A DNA stretch of 64,000 bases from contig NZ_JAJJPA010000008.1 of NCBI RefSeq assembly GCF_020907985.1, forward strand, positions 167,686-231,685, read 5' to 3'. The notes below the pieces were generated by a model, which saw only the letters and a program-made list of their open reading frames with translations, was not told where the DNA came from and ran no database searches. The translations under genes were made by a program, and so were the position numbers. The stretch is from Kitasatospora humi (GTDB lineage Bacteria > Actinomycetota > Actinomycetes > Streptomycetales > Streptomycetaceae). Position 1 is the first letter of the stretch. Each line of letters starts with the position of its first letter. Positions 55,704-64,000 of this stretch are shown here, in pieces.

Positions 55704-56603
55704 ATGACTCGACTGCCCGTGTGGCTCTCCCAACACCTGGCCGCGCTCAGGGTCGTGCTGGTGCTCACCCTGACCACCGGCCTGCTCTACCCGCTCGGCA
55801 TGACGGCGCTCGCGCACGTCCCCGGGCTGGCCGCCCCCGCCCGGGGCTCCGAACTCAAGGGCACCGACGGCTCGATGGTCGGCAGCCGCCTGATCGGACA
55901 GGCCTTCACCGACGGCAAAGGCAACGCGCTGCCGCAGTACTTCCAGTCCCGCCCGTCAGCTGCCGGCAGCGGCGACGGATACGACCCGACCGCCTCCGGT
56001 GCTAGCAACCTCGGTGCCGAGAGCGTCGTGGACACCTTGGCAACGAACAACGACCCCACGACCTTCAAACCCAGCCTGCTCACCCAGGTCTGCTCGCGCA
56101 GCAAGGCCGTCGGCGACCTGGAGCACGTGGACGGCTCCCGGCCCTACTGCACCGGCGACGGTGTCGGCGCGGTCCTCGGCGTCTACTACACCGGCGGCAC
56201 CAGCGGCACCGTCACCAAGGTGGTGAGCCTCAACCAGGCCTGCCCGGCCAAGCCCTTCAAGGCGTCCTACCGGGGAGTCGCGGTCGTGTGCGCCAACCCC
56301 GGCGAGGACTACAGCGCCGCTGTGCCCGTCCCCGTGCGCGGCGACGCCCCGGCCCACCCCGTCGTCCCGGCGGACGCGGTGACCGCGAGCGCCAGCGGCC
56401 TCGACCCGCAGATCAGCCCCGCCTACGCCGATCTCCAGGCACCCCGCGTCGCCCGCGAGCGGCACACCACCGAGGACGCCGTGCGCAAGCTCGTCGCCAC
56501 CTGCACCACTGGACGCACCCTCGGCATCCTCGGTGAGCCCGGCGTCAACGGCCTGAGGCTCAACCTCGCCCTCGACCGCACCTACCCGAAGCAGGGGGCC
56601 TGA
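55704..56603 (+). CDS. kdpC: KdpC with large insertion
   Basis: 299 aa, longer than the usual 190-220. One N-terminal transmembrane helix (RVVLVLTLTTGLLYPLGMTAL), then the KdpC core (GSRLIGQAFTD, YFQSRPSAAG, SNLG) and the conserved C-terminus (DPQISPAYADLQAPRVARER, LNLALD). Between them sits an extra segment of about 90 residues with four Cys (VCSRS, YCTGDG, QACPAK, VVCANPGEDY), unusual for the family. Confidence 0.9.
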   Translation: MTRLPVWLSQHLAALRVVLVLTLTTGLLYPLGMTALAHVPGLAAPARGSELKGTDGSMVGSRLIGQAFTDGKGNALPQYFQSRPSAAGSGDGYDPTASGASNLGAESVVDTLATNNDPTTFKPSLLTQVCSRSKAVGDLEHVDGSRPYCTGDGVGAVLGVYYTGGTSGTVTKVVSLNQACPAKPFKASYRGVAVVCANPGEDYSAAVPVPVRGDAPAHPVVPADAVTASASGLDPQISPAYADLQAPRVARERHTTEDAVRKLVATCTTGRTLGILGEPGVNGLRLNLALDRTYPKQGA

Positions 56604-56605
56604 CC

Positions 56606-58258
56606 ATGGCAGCCTGGATGCAGGCCCTCCTCGTCATCGCCGTCGTGGTCGGGCTCCACGTCCCGCTCGGCGACTACATGGCCCGCCAACTCGATGGCGG
56701 CCGCCACCTGAAGCCCGAAAGAGCCTTCTACCGCCTCTGCGGCATCGACCCCGAGCGCGAGCAGAACTGGAAGCACTACCTGCTCGCGCTGATGGCCTTC
56801 ACCGTCATGAGCATCGCCGCGCTGTTCGGGCTCCTCATCGGCCAGGGCCGTCTGCCGTGGTCGCGCGGGACCGGCGGAATGCCGTGGCGCACCGCACTGC
56901 ACACCGCCATCAGCTTCACCACCAACACCAGCTGGCAGAACTACGTCCCGGAGACCGGCACCGGCCACTTCGTGATCATGGCGGGCCTGGGCGTCCAGGC
57001 CTTCGCCTCGGCCGCCGTCGGCATCTGCGCGGCCCTCGCCCTGATCCGCGGCCTGGTCCGCCACAGCACCGAGGATCTCGGCAACTTCTGGGTCGACCTG
57101 ATCCGCACCGTCTTCCGCGTCCTGGTACCGCTCGCCGTGGTCGCCGGCCTGCTGCTGATCGGACTCGGCGTCGAGCAGAACCTCGGCGGCAACCACACCG
57201 TCACCACCCTGACCGGTGCTCAGCAGACCCTGATCGGCGGACCGGTCGGCTCCTGGGAGCCCGTCAAGCTCTTCTCCGGCGACGGCGGCGGGTTCTTCAA
57301 CGCCTCCAGCGCCCACCCCTTCGAGAACCCGACCGCGGGCAGCAACCTCATCGAGATCGTGCTGATGCTGCTGATCCCGACCGCCTTCATCCGCACCTAC
57401 GGCCGTTTGATCGGCAGCCTCAAGCAGGCCTGGACCCTGCTCGCCGTCGTCGGCATCCTCTTCGCCCTGCTGCTCGGCGCCGGCGCGCTCGCCCAGTCCT
57501 CCACCCACAGCACCGTCGCAGCCGCCGTCGGCGGCCAGACCGAGGGCACCGAAACCCGGATCGGCGTCCCCGGCAGCACCCTCTTCGGCGTCTCCGCCAC
57601 CGCCAGCGCCGACGGCGCCGGAGCTGCCTCCTACGACAGCTTCTCCAGCCTCGGCGGCGGCGTCCTCCTCGCGGCCATGATGCTCGGCGAGATCGCCCCC
57701 GGCGGCACCGGCAGCGGACTGTACGGGCTGCTCATGGCCGTCCTGATCGCGGTGTTCATCGGCGGCCTGATGGTCGGCCGCACCCCGGAGTACCTGCGCA
57801 AGCGGATCGGCTTCGGCGAGATGCGCTACGTCGTGATGTACGCACTCGTCGCCCCCACCGTCATCCTGACCTGCACCGCGATCTCCATCGCGCTGCCCCA
57901 GGACGGCGCCGCCAGCATGGGCAACCCCGGACCGCACGGCCTCACCGAACTCATCTACGCCTACACCAGCAACACCCAGAGCAACGGCAGCTCGATGGCC
58001 GGGTTCAACGGCGCCACCGACTTCCACAACGGGCTGATGGTGGTCGCCATGCTGCTCGGGCGCTACGTCCCCATCGCGTTCGTCCTCGCCCTCGCCGGAC
58101 GCCTCGCCAAGCAGCGGCCCGGCGTCGTCACGGTCGGCACCCTCCGCGCATCCGGCGTCAACTTCGTCACCCTGGCCACCGGCGCCGCGCTGATCCTCGC
58201 GCTGCTCAACTTCCTTCCGGCACTCGCCCTCGGGCCCCTGACCGAGGGACTGATGTAA
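56606..58258 (+). CDS. kdpA: KdpA, potassium-binding channel subunit
   Basis: 550 aa, ten or so hydrophobic segments. Filter motifs: TNTSWQNY, GGGFFNASSAHPFENP, LGEIAPGGTGSG and NGSSMAGF. It forms the K+ path in the high-affinity pump. Start is 2 nt after kdpC. No kdpD/kdpE sensor genes follow; the next region is rearranged. Confidence 0.95.
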   Translation: MAAWMQALLVIAVVVGLHVPLGDYMARQLDGGRHLKPERAFYRLCGIDPEREQNWKHYLLALMAFTVMSIAALFGLLIGQGRLPWSRGTGGMPWRTALHTAISFTTNTSWQNYVPETGTGHFVIMAGLGVQAFASAAVGICAALALIRGLVRHSTEDLGNFWVDLIRTVFRVLVPLAVVAGLLLIGLGVEQNLGGNHTVTTLTGAQQTLIGGPVGSWEPVKLFSGDGGGFFNASSAHPFENPTAGSNLIEIVLMLLIPTAFIRTYGRLIGSLKQAWTLLAVVGILFALLLGAGALAQSSTHSTVAAAVGGQTEGTETRIGVPGSTLFGVSATASADGAGAASYDSFSSLGGGVLLAAMMLGEIAPGGTGSGLYGLLMAVLIAVFIGGLMVGRTPEYLRKRIGFGEMRYVVMYALVAPTVILTCTAISIALPQDGAASMGNPGPHGLTELIYAYTSNTQSNGSSMAGFNGATDFHNGLMVVAMLLGRYVPIAFVLALAGRLAKQRPGVVTVGTLRASGVNFVTLATGAALILALLNFLPALALGPLTEGLM

Positions 58259-58433
58259 CACCGCGCAACGGCAGAACGCCGATGTGGCCCAGGTCTGGAG
58301 GATCCGGGCCGCATCGGTTTACTGCCATGCCGCATGTCTGGTGAGTGCAGCGGCGACTGCCACCGGCTCGCGCGTCAGCAGGGGCGTAGCGACGACGCGG
58401 CCCCCCTCTGTGAGCAGCCGCTCGGACTGCGGA

Positions 58434-58691
58434 TCACTGGCGGTGCAGCCGGTCGAGCTGGGTTGAGGCGCAGCTGGGTGGAGAAGGCCCGAGGAGTTGG
58501 GCGTCGCGGGCGGTGAGTCGGTCGACTGCCATGACGAGGACGCATCCGTCGGAGAGTTCAGCGCTGAAGGGGGCCTCGTCAGGGGTGGCCGGGAGCGGTG
58601 CGCCGGCGGCGGCCTGGGCCTGCCGGCCGGCTTCGGTGCGGCGCAGGAGGGCGATGGTGTCCAGGTCGAAGGTGCGGCGCACAACGTCCAC
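58434..58691 (-). CDS. Small hypothetical protein
   Basis: 85 aa from GTG with AGGAA: VDVVRRTFDLDTIALLRRTE, then ATPDEAPFSAELSDGCVLVMAVDRLTARDAQLLG. Coding-like composition but no family recognised. It lies in the disturbed region after kdpA and may be a remnant. Confidence 0.35.
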   Translation of the reverse strand: MDVVRRTFDLDTIALLRRTEAGRQAQAAAGAPLPATPDEAPFSAELSDGCVLVMAVDRLTARDAQLLGPSPPSCASTQLDRLHRQ

Positions 58692-58989
58692 GAGTTCCTG
58701 GGGGTTCGTGGGCCGTCAACGACCCCGACGCCTCACGCGACATCACCGCCTGGGTCGAAGCCTCTCGCGGGTGCGGCCCCGGGTCGGATGTGTCCGCCGG
58801 CGTCGACCGCGCCGTGATCAGCCGGCCAGGTCTGCCTGTCGGCGAGTGTTCGCGTGTCGCTTCGCGGGGACCTGCCTGGTGTTTCCCCGGCGTGGTTTGC
58901 TGGCCGAGGCGGCGAGCAGGCGGTGATCTGCCATCGGAAAGGGACGTGGGAAGCCAGGTGGCGGGTCCGGGTGGGTTCCCCTCGCGGGG

Positions 58990-59815
58990 TGTGGTGCGGC
59001 GGCCCGCGCTGCGCTGGGTGGACGTGCTGGTGGTCGTGGCGCTGGTCGCGCTGCTGTACGGGCTGCTGCGGCTCGCCCGTCGCTGAACGCGCCGTTCCTG
59101 CCCGGTACGGCTCCTGACACGGTGTCGACGGATCCGTCGAACCTGCCGTTCTACGCGGTGCGCTCGCTGGTGCGGATGTTCGCCGCGCTGATCGCCTCGG
59201 TGCTGTTCACCTTCGTGTACGCCACCGCCGCCGCGCGGATGCGACGCCTGGACAAGGTACTGCTGCCGGTGCTGGACATCCTGCAGTCGGTGCCGGTCCT
59301 GGGCTTCCTGTCGGTGACGGTGACGATGTTCATCAACCTGTTCCCCGGCTCGATCCTGGGCTTGGAGTGCGCCTCGATCTTCGCGATCTTCACCGCGATG
59401 GCCTGGAACATGACTTTCGCCTTCTACTACTCCCTCATCTCGCAGCCCCGCGAGCTGGACGAGGCGGCGCGGGTGATGCGGCTGACGAAGTGGCAGCGCT
59501 TCTGGCAGCTGGACGTGCCCGGCGGGATGATCCCGCTGGTGTGGAACGGGATGATGAGCTTCGGCGGCGCCTGGTTCTTCCTCGCCGCCTCGGAGTCGAT
59601 CAGCGTCCTCAACCACCACTACGCCCTGCCCGGCATAGGGTCCTACGCCGCCGCCGCGATCGCGGCCGGGAATCTCGGGCAGGTCGGCATCGCCATCGCC
59701 GTGATGGTGGTGATGGTCATCGGCGTGAACGTGCTGTTCTGGCGGCCGATGGTGGCCTGGTCGGAGCGGTTCCGGGTGGAGGAGTCGGAGGCCGCCGAGC
59801 GCCCGCGCAGCCTGG
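58990..59815 (+). pseudogene. Broken ABC transporter permease (SsuC/NrtB-like)
   Basis: The N-terminal part reads RRPALRWVDVLVVVALVALL, then meets TGA at 59,084. One base out of frame it continues as APFLPGTAPDTVSTDPSNLP and runs through transmembrane segments and the permease loop (QPRELDEAARVMRLTKWQRFWQLDVPGGMIPLVWN), ending RVEESEAAERPRSLVL at about 59,815. Both the frameshift and the missing C-terminus/stop indicate a pseudogene of an anion-type importer permease. Confidence 0.75.
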
Positions 59816-60189
59816 TGCTTGGCGGGGGCGCTCTCGACGAATTCGAGCAGGTTCCCGACCGGGTCCTGGGTGTAGAAGCGCCGGTGGGGCGGGAGGCTGT
59901 CGTCCCAGACCACCTGCGCACCGAGGTCGTGCAGGCGTGCGGCGAAGTCGTCGATCTCGCTGACGGCCAGCCCCGGGTGGGCCTTGCTGGTCGGCCGGAA
60001 GCCGTGCTCGATGCCCAGGTAGAGGCGCACCCGGCCGCCGTCGGCAGCGAACCAGCACCCGCCGCGGTCCGCCAGCGGATCGGGCTTGCGGATCTCGGCC
60101 ATCTGCAGCACGTCCCCGTAGAAGGCGCGCAGCAGCGGCTCGCTGGCGGGTGGTGCGGCGAGTTGCACGTGGTCAACAGCGGTGATCAC
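59816..60189 (-). pseudogene. VOC (glyoxalase-type) gene lacking its stop
   Basis: GTG 60,189 with AGGAG: ITAVDHVQLAAPPASEPLLRAFY, then GGCWFAADGGRVRLYLGIEH, HPGLAVSEIDDFAARLHDLGAQVVWDD, QDPVGNLLEFVES. This is an almost whole vicinal oxygen chelate domain (metal ligands His/Glu visible as DHVQ and LEFVE). The frame has no stop at its natural end and runs on through antisense permease sequence to 58,579. The two genes are thus fused tail to tail at about 59,815. Confidence 0.7.
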
Positions 60190-60276
60190 GACGGTCTCCT
60201 CTGATCGGCTCGGTGTCGGGGCAGGACGGGGCATGCCCGCGGTCGGGCATTCGGTCAAGGCGTGAGGTAGGAGGTG

Positions 60277-60747
60277 TCAGTCCGGTGACTGGGTGGGTCG
60301 GGTGGTGTGCCGTTGGTACGGCTGGGCGGCATCGACGAGCAGTCGGGCGGTAGCGGGCGGCAGGTCGAGGTGGTGGCTGATCCATTGAGCACTGTGACCG
60401 TGTGTGGCCATGATCCAGGCGGTGTACAGGTGGTTCAGGCTGGGGGCGTCCTGGCCCAGCAGCTGCGGGCGGACGGCCTCCATGGGGAAGCCCTCCAAGG
60501 CGTCCGCGCTGTACCAGTCTCCGGGGGTGTTCGCCGGCGGTCGCCGACGGGCCCGGCGGTGGCTGTGGAGCGTGGCCGCCAGCAGGAGGAGCCCTGCCAT
60601 ACCGGCGCCCAGCAGGATCCCGGCGACCAGCGGCCGGTCGCGTACCGGGGCGACGGCGAGCGCGACCATCTCCAGCACCAGGAGCAGGAGGATGCCGAGC
60701 AGGGCTTTCCCTTCTCCGGTCTGCGGGTGGAGCCTCGTCCTCGCCAT
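60277..60747 (-). CDS. Small membrane protein
   Basis: 156 aa, ATG with AGGAGG. Two transmembrane helices (residues about 15-35 ALLGILLLLVLEMVALAVAPV and 40-60 LVAGILLGAGMAGLLLLAATL) and a soluble C-terminal part (WYSADALEGFPMEAVRPQLLGQ, LNHLYTAWIMATHGHSAQWISHHLDLPPATARLLVDAA). Unknown; a conserved-looking neighbour of the transport genes. Confidence 0.6.
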   Translation of the reverse strand: MARTRLHPQTGEGKALLGILLLLVLEMVALAVAPVRDRPLVAGILLGAGMAGLLLLAATLHSHRRARRRPPANTPGDWYSADALEGFPMEAVRPQLLGQDAPSLNHLYTAWIMATHGHSAQWISHHLDLPPATARLLVDAAQPYQRHTTRPTQSPD

Positions 60748-60857
60748 GGAAACCTCCTCGTCCGTCTCCCAGCATGCGGCGGCCTTCGCGCGATGCCGAG
60801 GGTCCATCGGCCCTGCTGGCCGTCCGGCGTGTCGGCTTGCGGGTGTGTTCGGTGTGC

Positions 60858-61238
60858 TCAGGCGGTACGGGTCAGGCGGGGGTCGTACTTGTAGCCGACC
60901 TGGCGCACGGTGGCGATCGCCGGGGCCAGGGCGGGGCCGAGCTTGCGGCGGATGCGGGCGACGTGGGTGGAGAGGGTGCGGGTGTCGCCGTTGTCGGGCC
61001 GCCCCCACAGGGTCTCCATCAGCTGGCTGCGGGTGTGCACCCGCAACGGCTGGGCGACCAGGTGGGCGAGCAACTCGAACTCCATGAAGGTCAGAGCGAG
61101 TTCGCGCCCGTGTGCGGTCACGGTCCGGCAGGTGGAGTCTACGGCCAGGCCCACAGCGCCGGCCGCCGGCAGCGAGGGCCGGGGCGTGGTGGGGCGGTGT
61201 GAGATGAGCGCGTCGAGCCTGCGGTAGTGCACGGCCAT
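60858..61238 (-). CDS. Stand-alone OmpR-type winged-helix protein
   Basis: 126 aa. LAVDSTCRTVTAHGRELALTFMEFELLAHLVAQPLRVHTRSQLMETLWGR, THVARIRRKLG, IATVRQVGYKYDP is a complete OmpR/PhoB DNA-binding domain without a receiver domain, so it cannot be controlled by ordinary phosphorylation. Possibly regulates the adjacent transporter genes. Confidence 0.75.
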   Translation of the reverse strand: MAVHYRRLDALISHRPTTPRPSLPAAGAVGLAVDSTCRTVTAHGRELALTFMEFELLAHLVAQPLRVHTRSQLMETLWGRPDNGDTRTLSTHVARIRRKLGPALAPAIATVRQVGYKYDPRLTRTA

Positions 61239-61273
61239 GTTCCGGGTTCGCCTTTCCGGGATGGTGGGGCGGG

Positions 61274-61513
61274 TCAGTGGTCGGGGTGCCAGGTGGCTTC
61301 GAGGCGGGTAGTCCCGTCGGCGGCGGTGACGGGACGCCAGCGGGCGCGCATCCGGGCGGGCGGGCCGGCCGGGGCCTGGGCGGCGACGGCTCGCAGCACC
61401 GGGCTGTCCAGGGTGCTGGCGGTCAGGCGGTCGTACAGGTCGGTGAGCGCGGCGCGCAGGCCGTGGCGCCGGGCGGGTGCGGTGACGAGCTGGAACGTGG
61501 CGAGGGTCGCCAT
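61274..61513 (-). CDS. Small hypothetical protein
   Basis: 79 aa, ATG with GGAGGTGAG: MATLATFQLVTAPARRHGLR, LTDLYDRLTASTLDSPVLRAVA, MRARWRPVTAADGTTRLEATWHPDH. Short conserved-looking protein, role unknown; between the winged-helix gene and the 61,611 gene. Confidence 0.5.
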   Translation of the reverse strand: MATLATFQLVTAPARRHGLRAALTDLYDRLTASTLDSPVLRAVAAQAPAGPPARMRARWRPVTAADGTTRLEATWHPDH

Positions 61514-61610
61514 GGGAACTCACCTCCGGGAGTTGGCCGTCGGGCGTGCGCGGGCATGCCGCGGCCAGGGCTTCGTGGTGAACGCGGTTGGGCGGGGTGA
61601 AAGTGGGGCG

Positions 61611-61880
61611 TCAGGAGGCCGACAGGTCGGCGGTGGCCAGGCTCAGGCGCTCGGCGGCGGCGAGCGGCAGGTCCGCGAACTCGGCCAGCCAGAGCGGGTC
61701 GTGGCCCTGGCGGGCGAGCAGGTACGCGAGGTGCACACGCGGCTCGTAGGCCGAGGCGGTGCTGTTCGCGGAGCCCGAACGCGGGCAGGCCCCTGGGTCG
61801 TCGAGGCGGTACTCGCGGGTCACGCCGTCGTGCAGGGCGAGGCGGACGCTGGGGCAGTGGTGGCGCGGGAGGGTGCGCAT
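61611..61880 (-). CDS. Small hypothetical protein
   Basis: 89 aa from ATG 61,880 (MRTLPRHHCPSVRLALHDGV), EYRLDDPGACPRSGSANSTASAYEPRVHLAYLLARQGHDPLWLAEFADLPLAAAERL. The C-terminal half looks like a small helical HTH-like unit. Lies directly downstream of the NRAMP gene in the same direction. Unknown. Confidence 0.5.
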   Translation of the reverse strand: MRTLPRHHCPSVRLALHDGVTREYRLDDPGACPRSGSANSTASAYEPRVHLAYLLARQGHDPLWLAEFADLPLAAAERLSLATADLSAS

Positions 61881-61972
61881 GGCCGTACTACCTTCCTTCC
61901 TCGGGTGAGGCGGTCGAGGTTTCCGAGGGCCTGCGGGGCGGCGGGCGTGTGCGGGCCGCCCCGCAGGGTTGG

Positions 61973-63619
61973 TCAGTGGCCCAGGGCCAGCTGGACGAGC
62001 TTGATCACGACCAGGACCATGGCGACCAGCAGGTAGGTGCGCAGGGCGCCCATGCCGATCTTGCGGGTGGTGGACATGACCGGCTTGGCCAGGGTCTCCA
62101 GCGGGGGCATCCGCCAGTTCTCGCGGCCGGTGCGGTCGATCGGGTCCTCCTTCGTGGCGGTGCGCCGGCGGGTGAAGGAGTACCCGGCGACCAGGACGCC
62201 GACCACGCCGCAGGCGGCCATGATGTCGAGGATCGCGGCGGAGGAGATGTCCGGGAAGAGCACCGAGGCGGTCAGGATGATCGACAGGGTGACCAGGACG
62301 CCGACCACGGCGGAGGTGAAGGCGTTGGTCTTCGGGCCGTTCACCCAGGGGCCGAGCGCCTCCTTGTCGTTGCACAGCAGCAGCAGGAAGACCGAGGCGG
62401 AGGGCAGCAGCACACCGGCCAGCACCTGGACGCCCTGGGTGAGCAGGCCCAGCGTGGAGTCGCTGGCGACCAGCACGATCCCGGCGGCGGCGATCACAAG
62501 ACCCGCGTAGACGGCGTAGAAGCCCTTGGCTCCCTTCACACCGCGGTGCAGGGAGTGCTTGATGCCGAAGACGTCGCCGATCGCGTAGGCGGTGGACAGG
62601 GAGACGGCGAACGCGCCGATGATCGAGGCGTCCAGCAGGGCGATGGCGAACAGCACACTGGCGAGCTTGCCCGCGTGGGCCTCCAGGCCCTTGGCGATGC
62701 CCGCTGCGTCGCTGAACTGGCCGGCTCCGTCGGTGCCGGCGAACGCGGCGGCGGTCAGGCCCATCAGCGCGGCGGCGCCGACGACCACGATCACGATGCC
62801 GATCCACAGGTCGGCCTTCTCGTACTTCATGAACCGCGGGGTGATCCGCTTGTCGATGACGTAGCTCTGCTGGAAGAACAGCTGCCAGGGGGCGACGGTG
62901 GTGCCGACGATGGAGATGATCAGCAGCATCACGGTGGCCAGCTCGCCGGCGCCGCCGGGCATCTGCGGCACCACGAAGTCGTGCGCCATCTGCGAGGTCT
63001 TCGGGTGGACCATGAAGTAGATCGGGACCAGCAGCAGCGAGCCCAGGCACAGCGAGATCGCGACCCGCTCGAACCGGCGGAACGACCCGGTGAACGCGGA
63101 CGCGATGATGATCGCGGCGGCCAGCACCACCGAGGCGGCCTTCGGCAGGCCCAGGTACCCGGCGGCCAGTGTGATGCCGATGAACTCGGTGACCAGCGTC
63201 AGCGCGTTCAGCAGGAACAGGTCGATGACGGAGAACGCGCCCCAGAACTTGCCGAACCGCTCCAGGATCAGCCGCGCGTGCCCGACGCCGGTCACCGCGC
63301 CCAGGCGCAGAACCATCTCCTGGTTCACGTACAGCACGGGCACGAGCAGGAGCAGGGTCCACAGCAGGTGAGTGCCGTAGTTCTGGCCCGCCTGCCCGTA
63401 GGTGGAGAACGCGCCGGCGTCGTTGTCGCCGACCATCACGATCAGGCCGGGGCCCACGATGGCGAGCAGGGTCTTGAGCTTGGCGGACAGGCCCTGGCGC
63501 GGGGCGGTGTCGTCCAGCTTGATCGTGCCGAGCGCGCCCTGGATGTCACCCAGGTGGGCCTCGTCGAGCACCGCAGCGCGCGGCGCGGGAACCTTCGGGT
63601 CGAGCATCACGTTCGTCAT
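61973..63619 (-). CDS. NRAMP-family metal transporter
   Basis: 548 aa, about eleven hydrophobic segments. TM1 region VGDNDAGAFSTYGQAG takes the place of the classical DPGN motif, and TM6 VAPWQLFFQQSYVIDKR that of the MPH motif, so it belongs to the divergent NRAMP subgroup rather than the MntH type. Substrate could be Mn2+, Fe2+ or Mg2+; not decidable here. Just upstream, the 5' leader folds CCCCC-ATCGA-GGGGG next to the ribosome site GGGAGG (63,627-63,650), which could limit translation. Confidence 0.85.
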   Translation of the reverse strand: MTNVMLDPKVPAPRAAVLDEAHLGDIQGALGTIKLDDTAPRQGLSAKLKTLLAIVGPGLIVMVGDNDAGAFSTYGQAGQNYGTHLLWTLLLLVPVLYVNQEMVLRLGAVTGVGHARLILERFGKFWGAFSVIDLFLLNALTLVTEFIGITLAAGYLGLPKAASVVLAAAIIIASAFTGSFRRFERVAISLCLGSLLLVPIYFMVHPKTSQMAHDFVVPQMPGGAGELATVMLLIISIVGTTVAPWQLFFQQSYVIDKRITPRFMKYEKADLWIGIVIVVVGAAALMGLTAAAFAGTDGAGQFSDAAGIAKGLEAHAGKLASVLFAIALLDASIIGAFAVSLSTAYAIGDVFGIKHSLHRGVKGAKGFYAVYAGLVIAAAGIVLVASDSTLGLLTQGVQVLAGVLLPSASVFLLLLCNDKEALGPWVNGPKTNAFTSAVVGVLVTLSIILTASVLFPDISSAAILDIMAACGVVGVLVAGYSFTRRRTATKEDPIDRTGRENWRMPPLETLAKPVMSTTRKIGMGALRTYLLVAMVLVVIKLVQLALGH

Positions 63620-63778
63620 GACATGCCTCCCTTACCCCCTCGATGGGGGAGGTCGGGGGCACGCAGCAGCAATCCGCCCTACGAGCGCGCACCAAGCCAC
63701 ACCCGGGACGGCATGAGGCCGTGCGGGCATGACGGGGCGTGAGTGATACGCGTAGGGAAGGTGGTTACCGCGTGCCGG

Positions 63779-64000
63779 TGGAGTACGAGGACAGGCGGGT
63801 GTGGGCAGCGGGCTGCTGGTTTGCTGCCGACGGCGGCCGGGTCCGCCTCTACCTCGGCATAGAGGACGCCGTCCGCTCCACCCGCAAGTCAGAAGAAAAG
63901 TCATCACCCTGGCGCTCGATGCCGACGCCGGCGTTTGGCGGGATGTGTTCCCATAGGTCACCGCCGCATTCCGGGGAGCGTATGGCCATGCGGTGGCTAA
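63779..64000 (+). pseudogene. Second VOC-domain fragment, running off the window
   Basis: The plus-strand frame VEYEDRRVWAAGCWFAADGG contains GCWFAADGGRVRLYLGIE, identical in 18 residues to the VOC gene at 60,000-60,070. After that the similarity stops and the reading is non-family sequence without stop to the window end. Only this piece of the domain is present, so it is a degenerate copy or a chimera. Confidence 0.6.

Noticed and set aside
53495..55777. 760-codon minus-strand frame over kdpB
   Set aside because: kdpB on the other strand carries every P-type motif; the antisense frame has no recognisable domain.
56582..58261. 559-codon minus-strand frame over kdpA
   Set aside because: Antisense to kdpA; low-complexity A/D/E/G composition.
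63620..63770. Mn (yybP-ykoY), M-box or ydaO riboswitch before the NRAMP gene
   Set aside because: Conserved core strings of these classes were not found by eye; only a simple hairpin is present.
63632..63961. Minus-strand ORF at the right edge
   Set aside because: Antisense to the VOC fragment and without a plausible start region.

Overview
The window is high-GC actinobacterial DNA. Codon use (third-position G/C), frequent GTG starts, ATGA/GTGA gene overlaps, WhiB-like and Lsr2-like proteins and a SAV_915-family gene all point to Streptomyces, Kitasatospora or a close relative. It has two parts: most of an integrated siphovirus-type prophage (1 to about 49,835, left end outside the window) and a host chromosomal segment (about 49,836 to 64,000) with potassium and metal transport genes and several broken genes.

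Prophage, read in its transcription direction (right to left, minus strand). At the right edge are the attachment site (3' half of a tRNA-Thr(TGT), 49,791-49,835), a tyrosine integrase, a CI-like repressor and a divergent Cro-like/excisionase pair with palindromic operators. Then comes the early region: a RecE-like PD-(D/E)XK exonuclease with a likely annealing partner, a DnaQ-type exonuclease, a multi-HTH protein, a WhiB-like regulator, a sliding-clamp-like protein, an Lsr2-like protein, a replication initiator gene with internal iteron-like repeats, many tiny overlapping genes and an ECF-like sigma factor. A second divergent operator cluster lies at 35.45-35.6 kb. Next are HNH genes, a frameshifted endonuclease VII, a papain-like amidase and a run of small membrane proteins resembling plasmid-spread proteins. 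At 24.4-26.9 kb there are plus-strand genes (a coiled-coil membrane protein and a small HTH operon) and a putative structured RNA. Eight tRNA genes follow, then the late operon: terminase, portal with a ParB-like tail, minor head protein with an N-terminal 2H phosphoesterase, protease/scaffold, capsid, connectors, tail tube, frameshifted tail chaperones, tape measure and tail-tip proteins.

Host segment. It contains a lysA-type decarboxylase with a 72-aa upstream ORF, a SAV_915-family gene, a kdp operon in the unusual order F-B-C-A, a scar where an ABC permease and a VOC (glyoxalase-type) gene are truncated against each other, several small conserved proteins including a stand-alone winged-helix protein, an NRAMP-family transporter and a second VOC fragment.

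The most notable observations are: an Acb2-like small protein plus a 2H-phosphoesterase/MuF fusion in the same late operon (possible double counter-defence against cyclic-nucleotide signalling); a late-operon protein made of seven NUMOD3-like repeats; a three-way-junction RNA candidate at 25.4 kb; a dispersed 12-bp near-palindrome (TGACGGGYGTCA) that sits on start and stop codons in the manner of stoperators; and two short-variable-loop tRNAs with leucine anticodons. All calls come from reading the sequence only; no database search was run.
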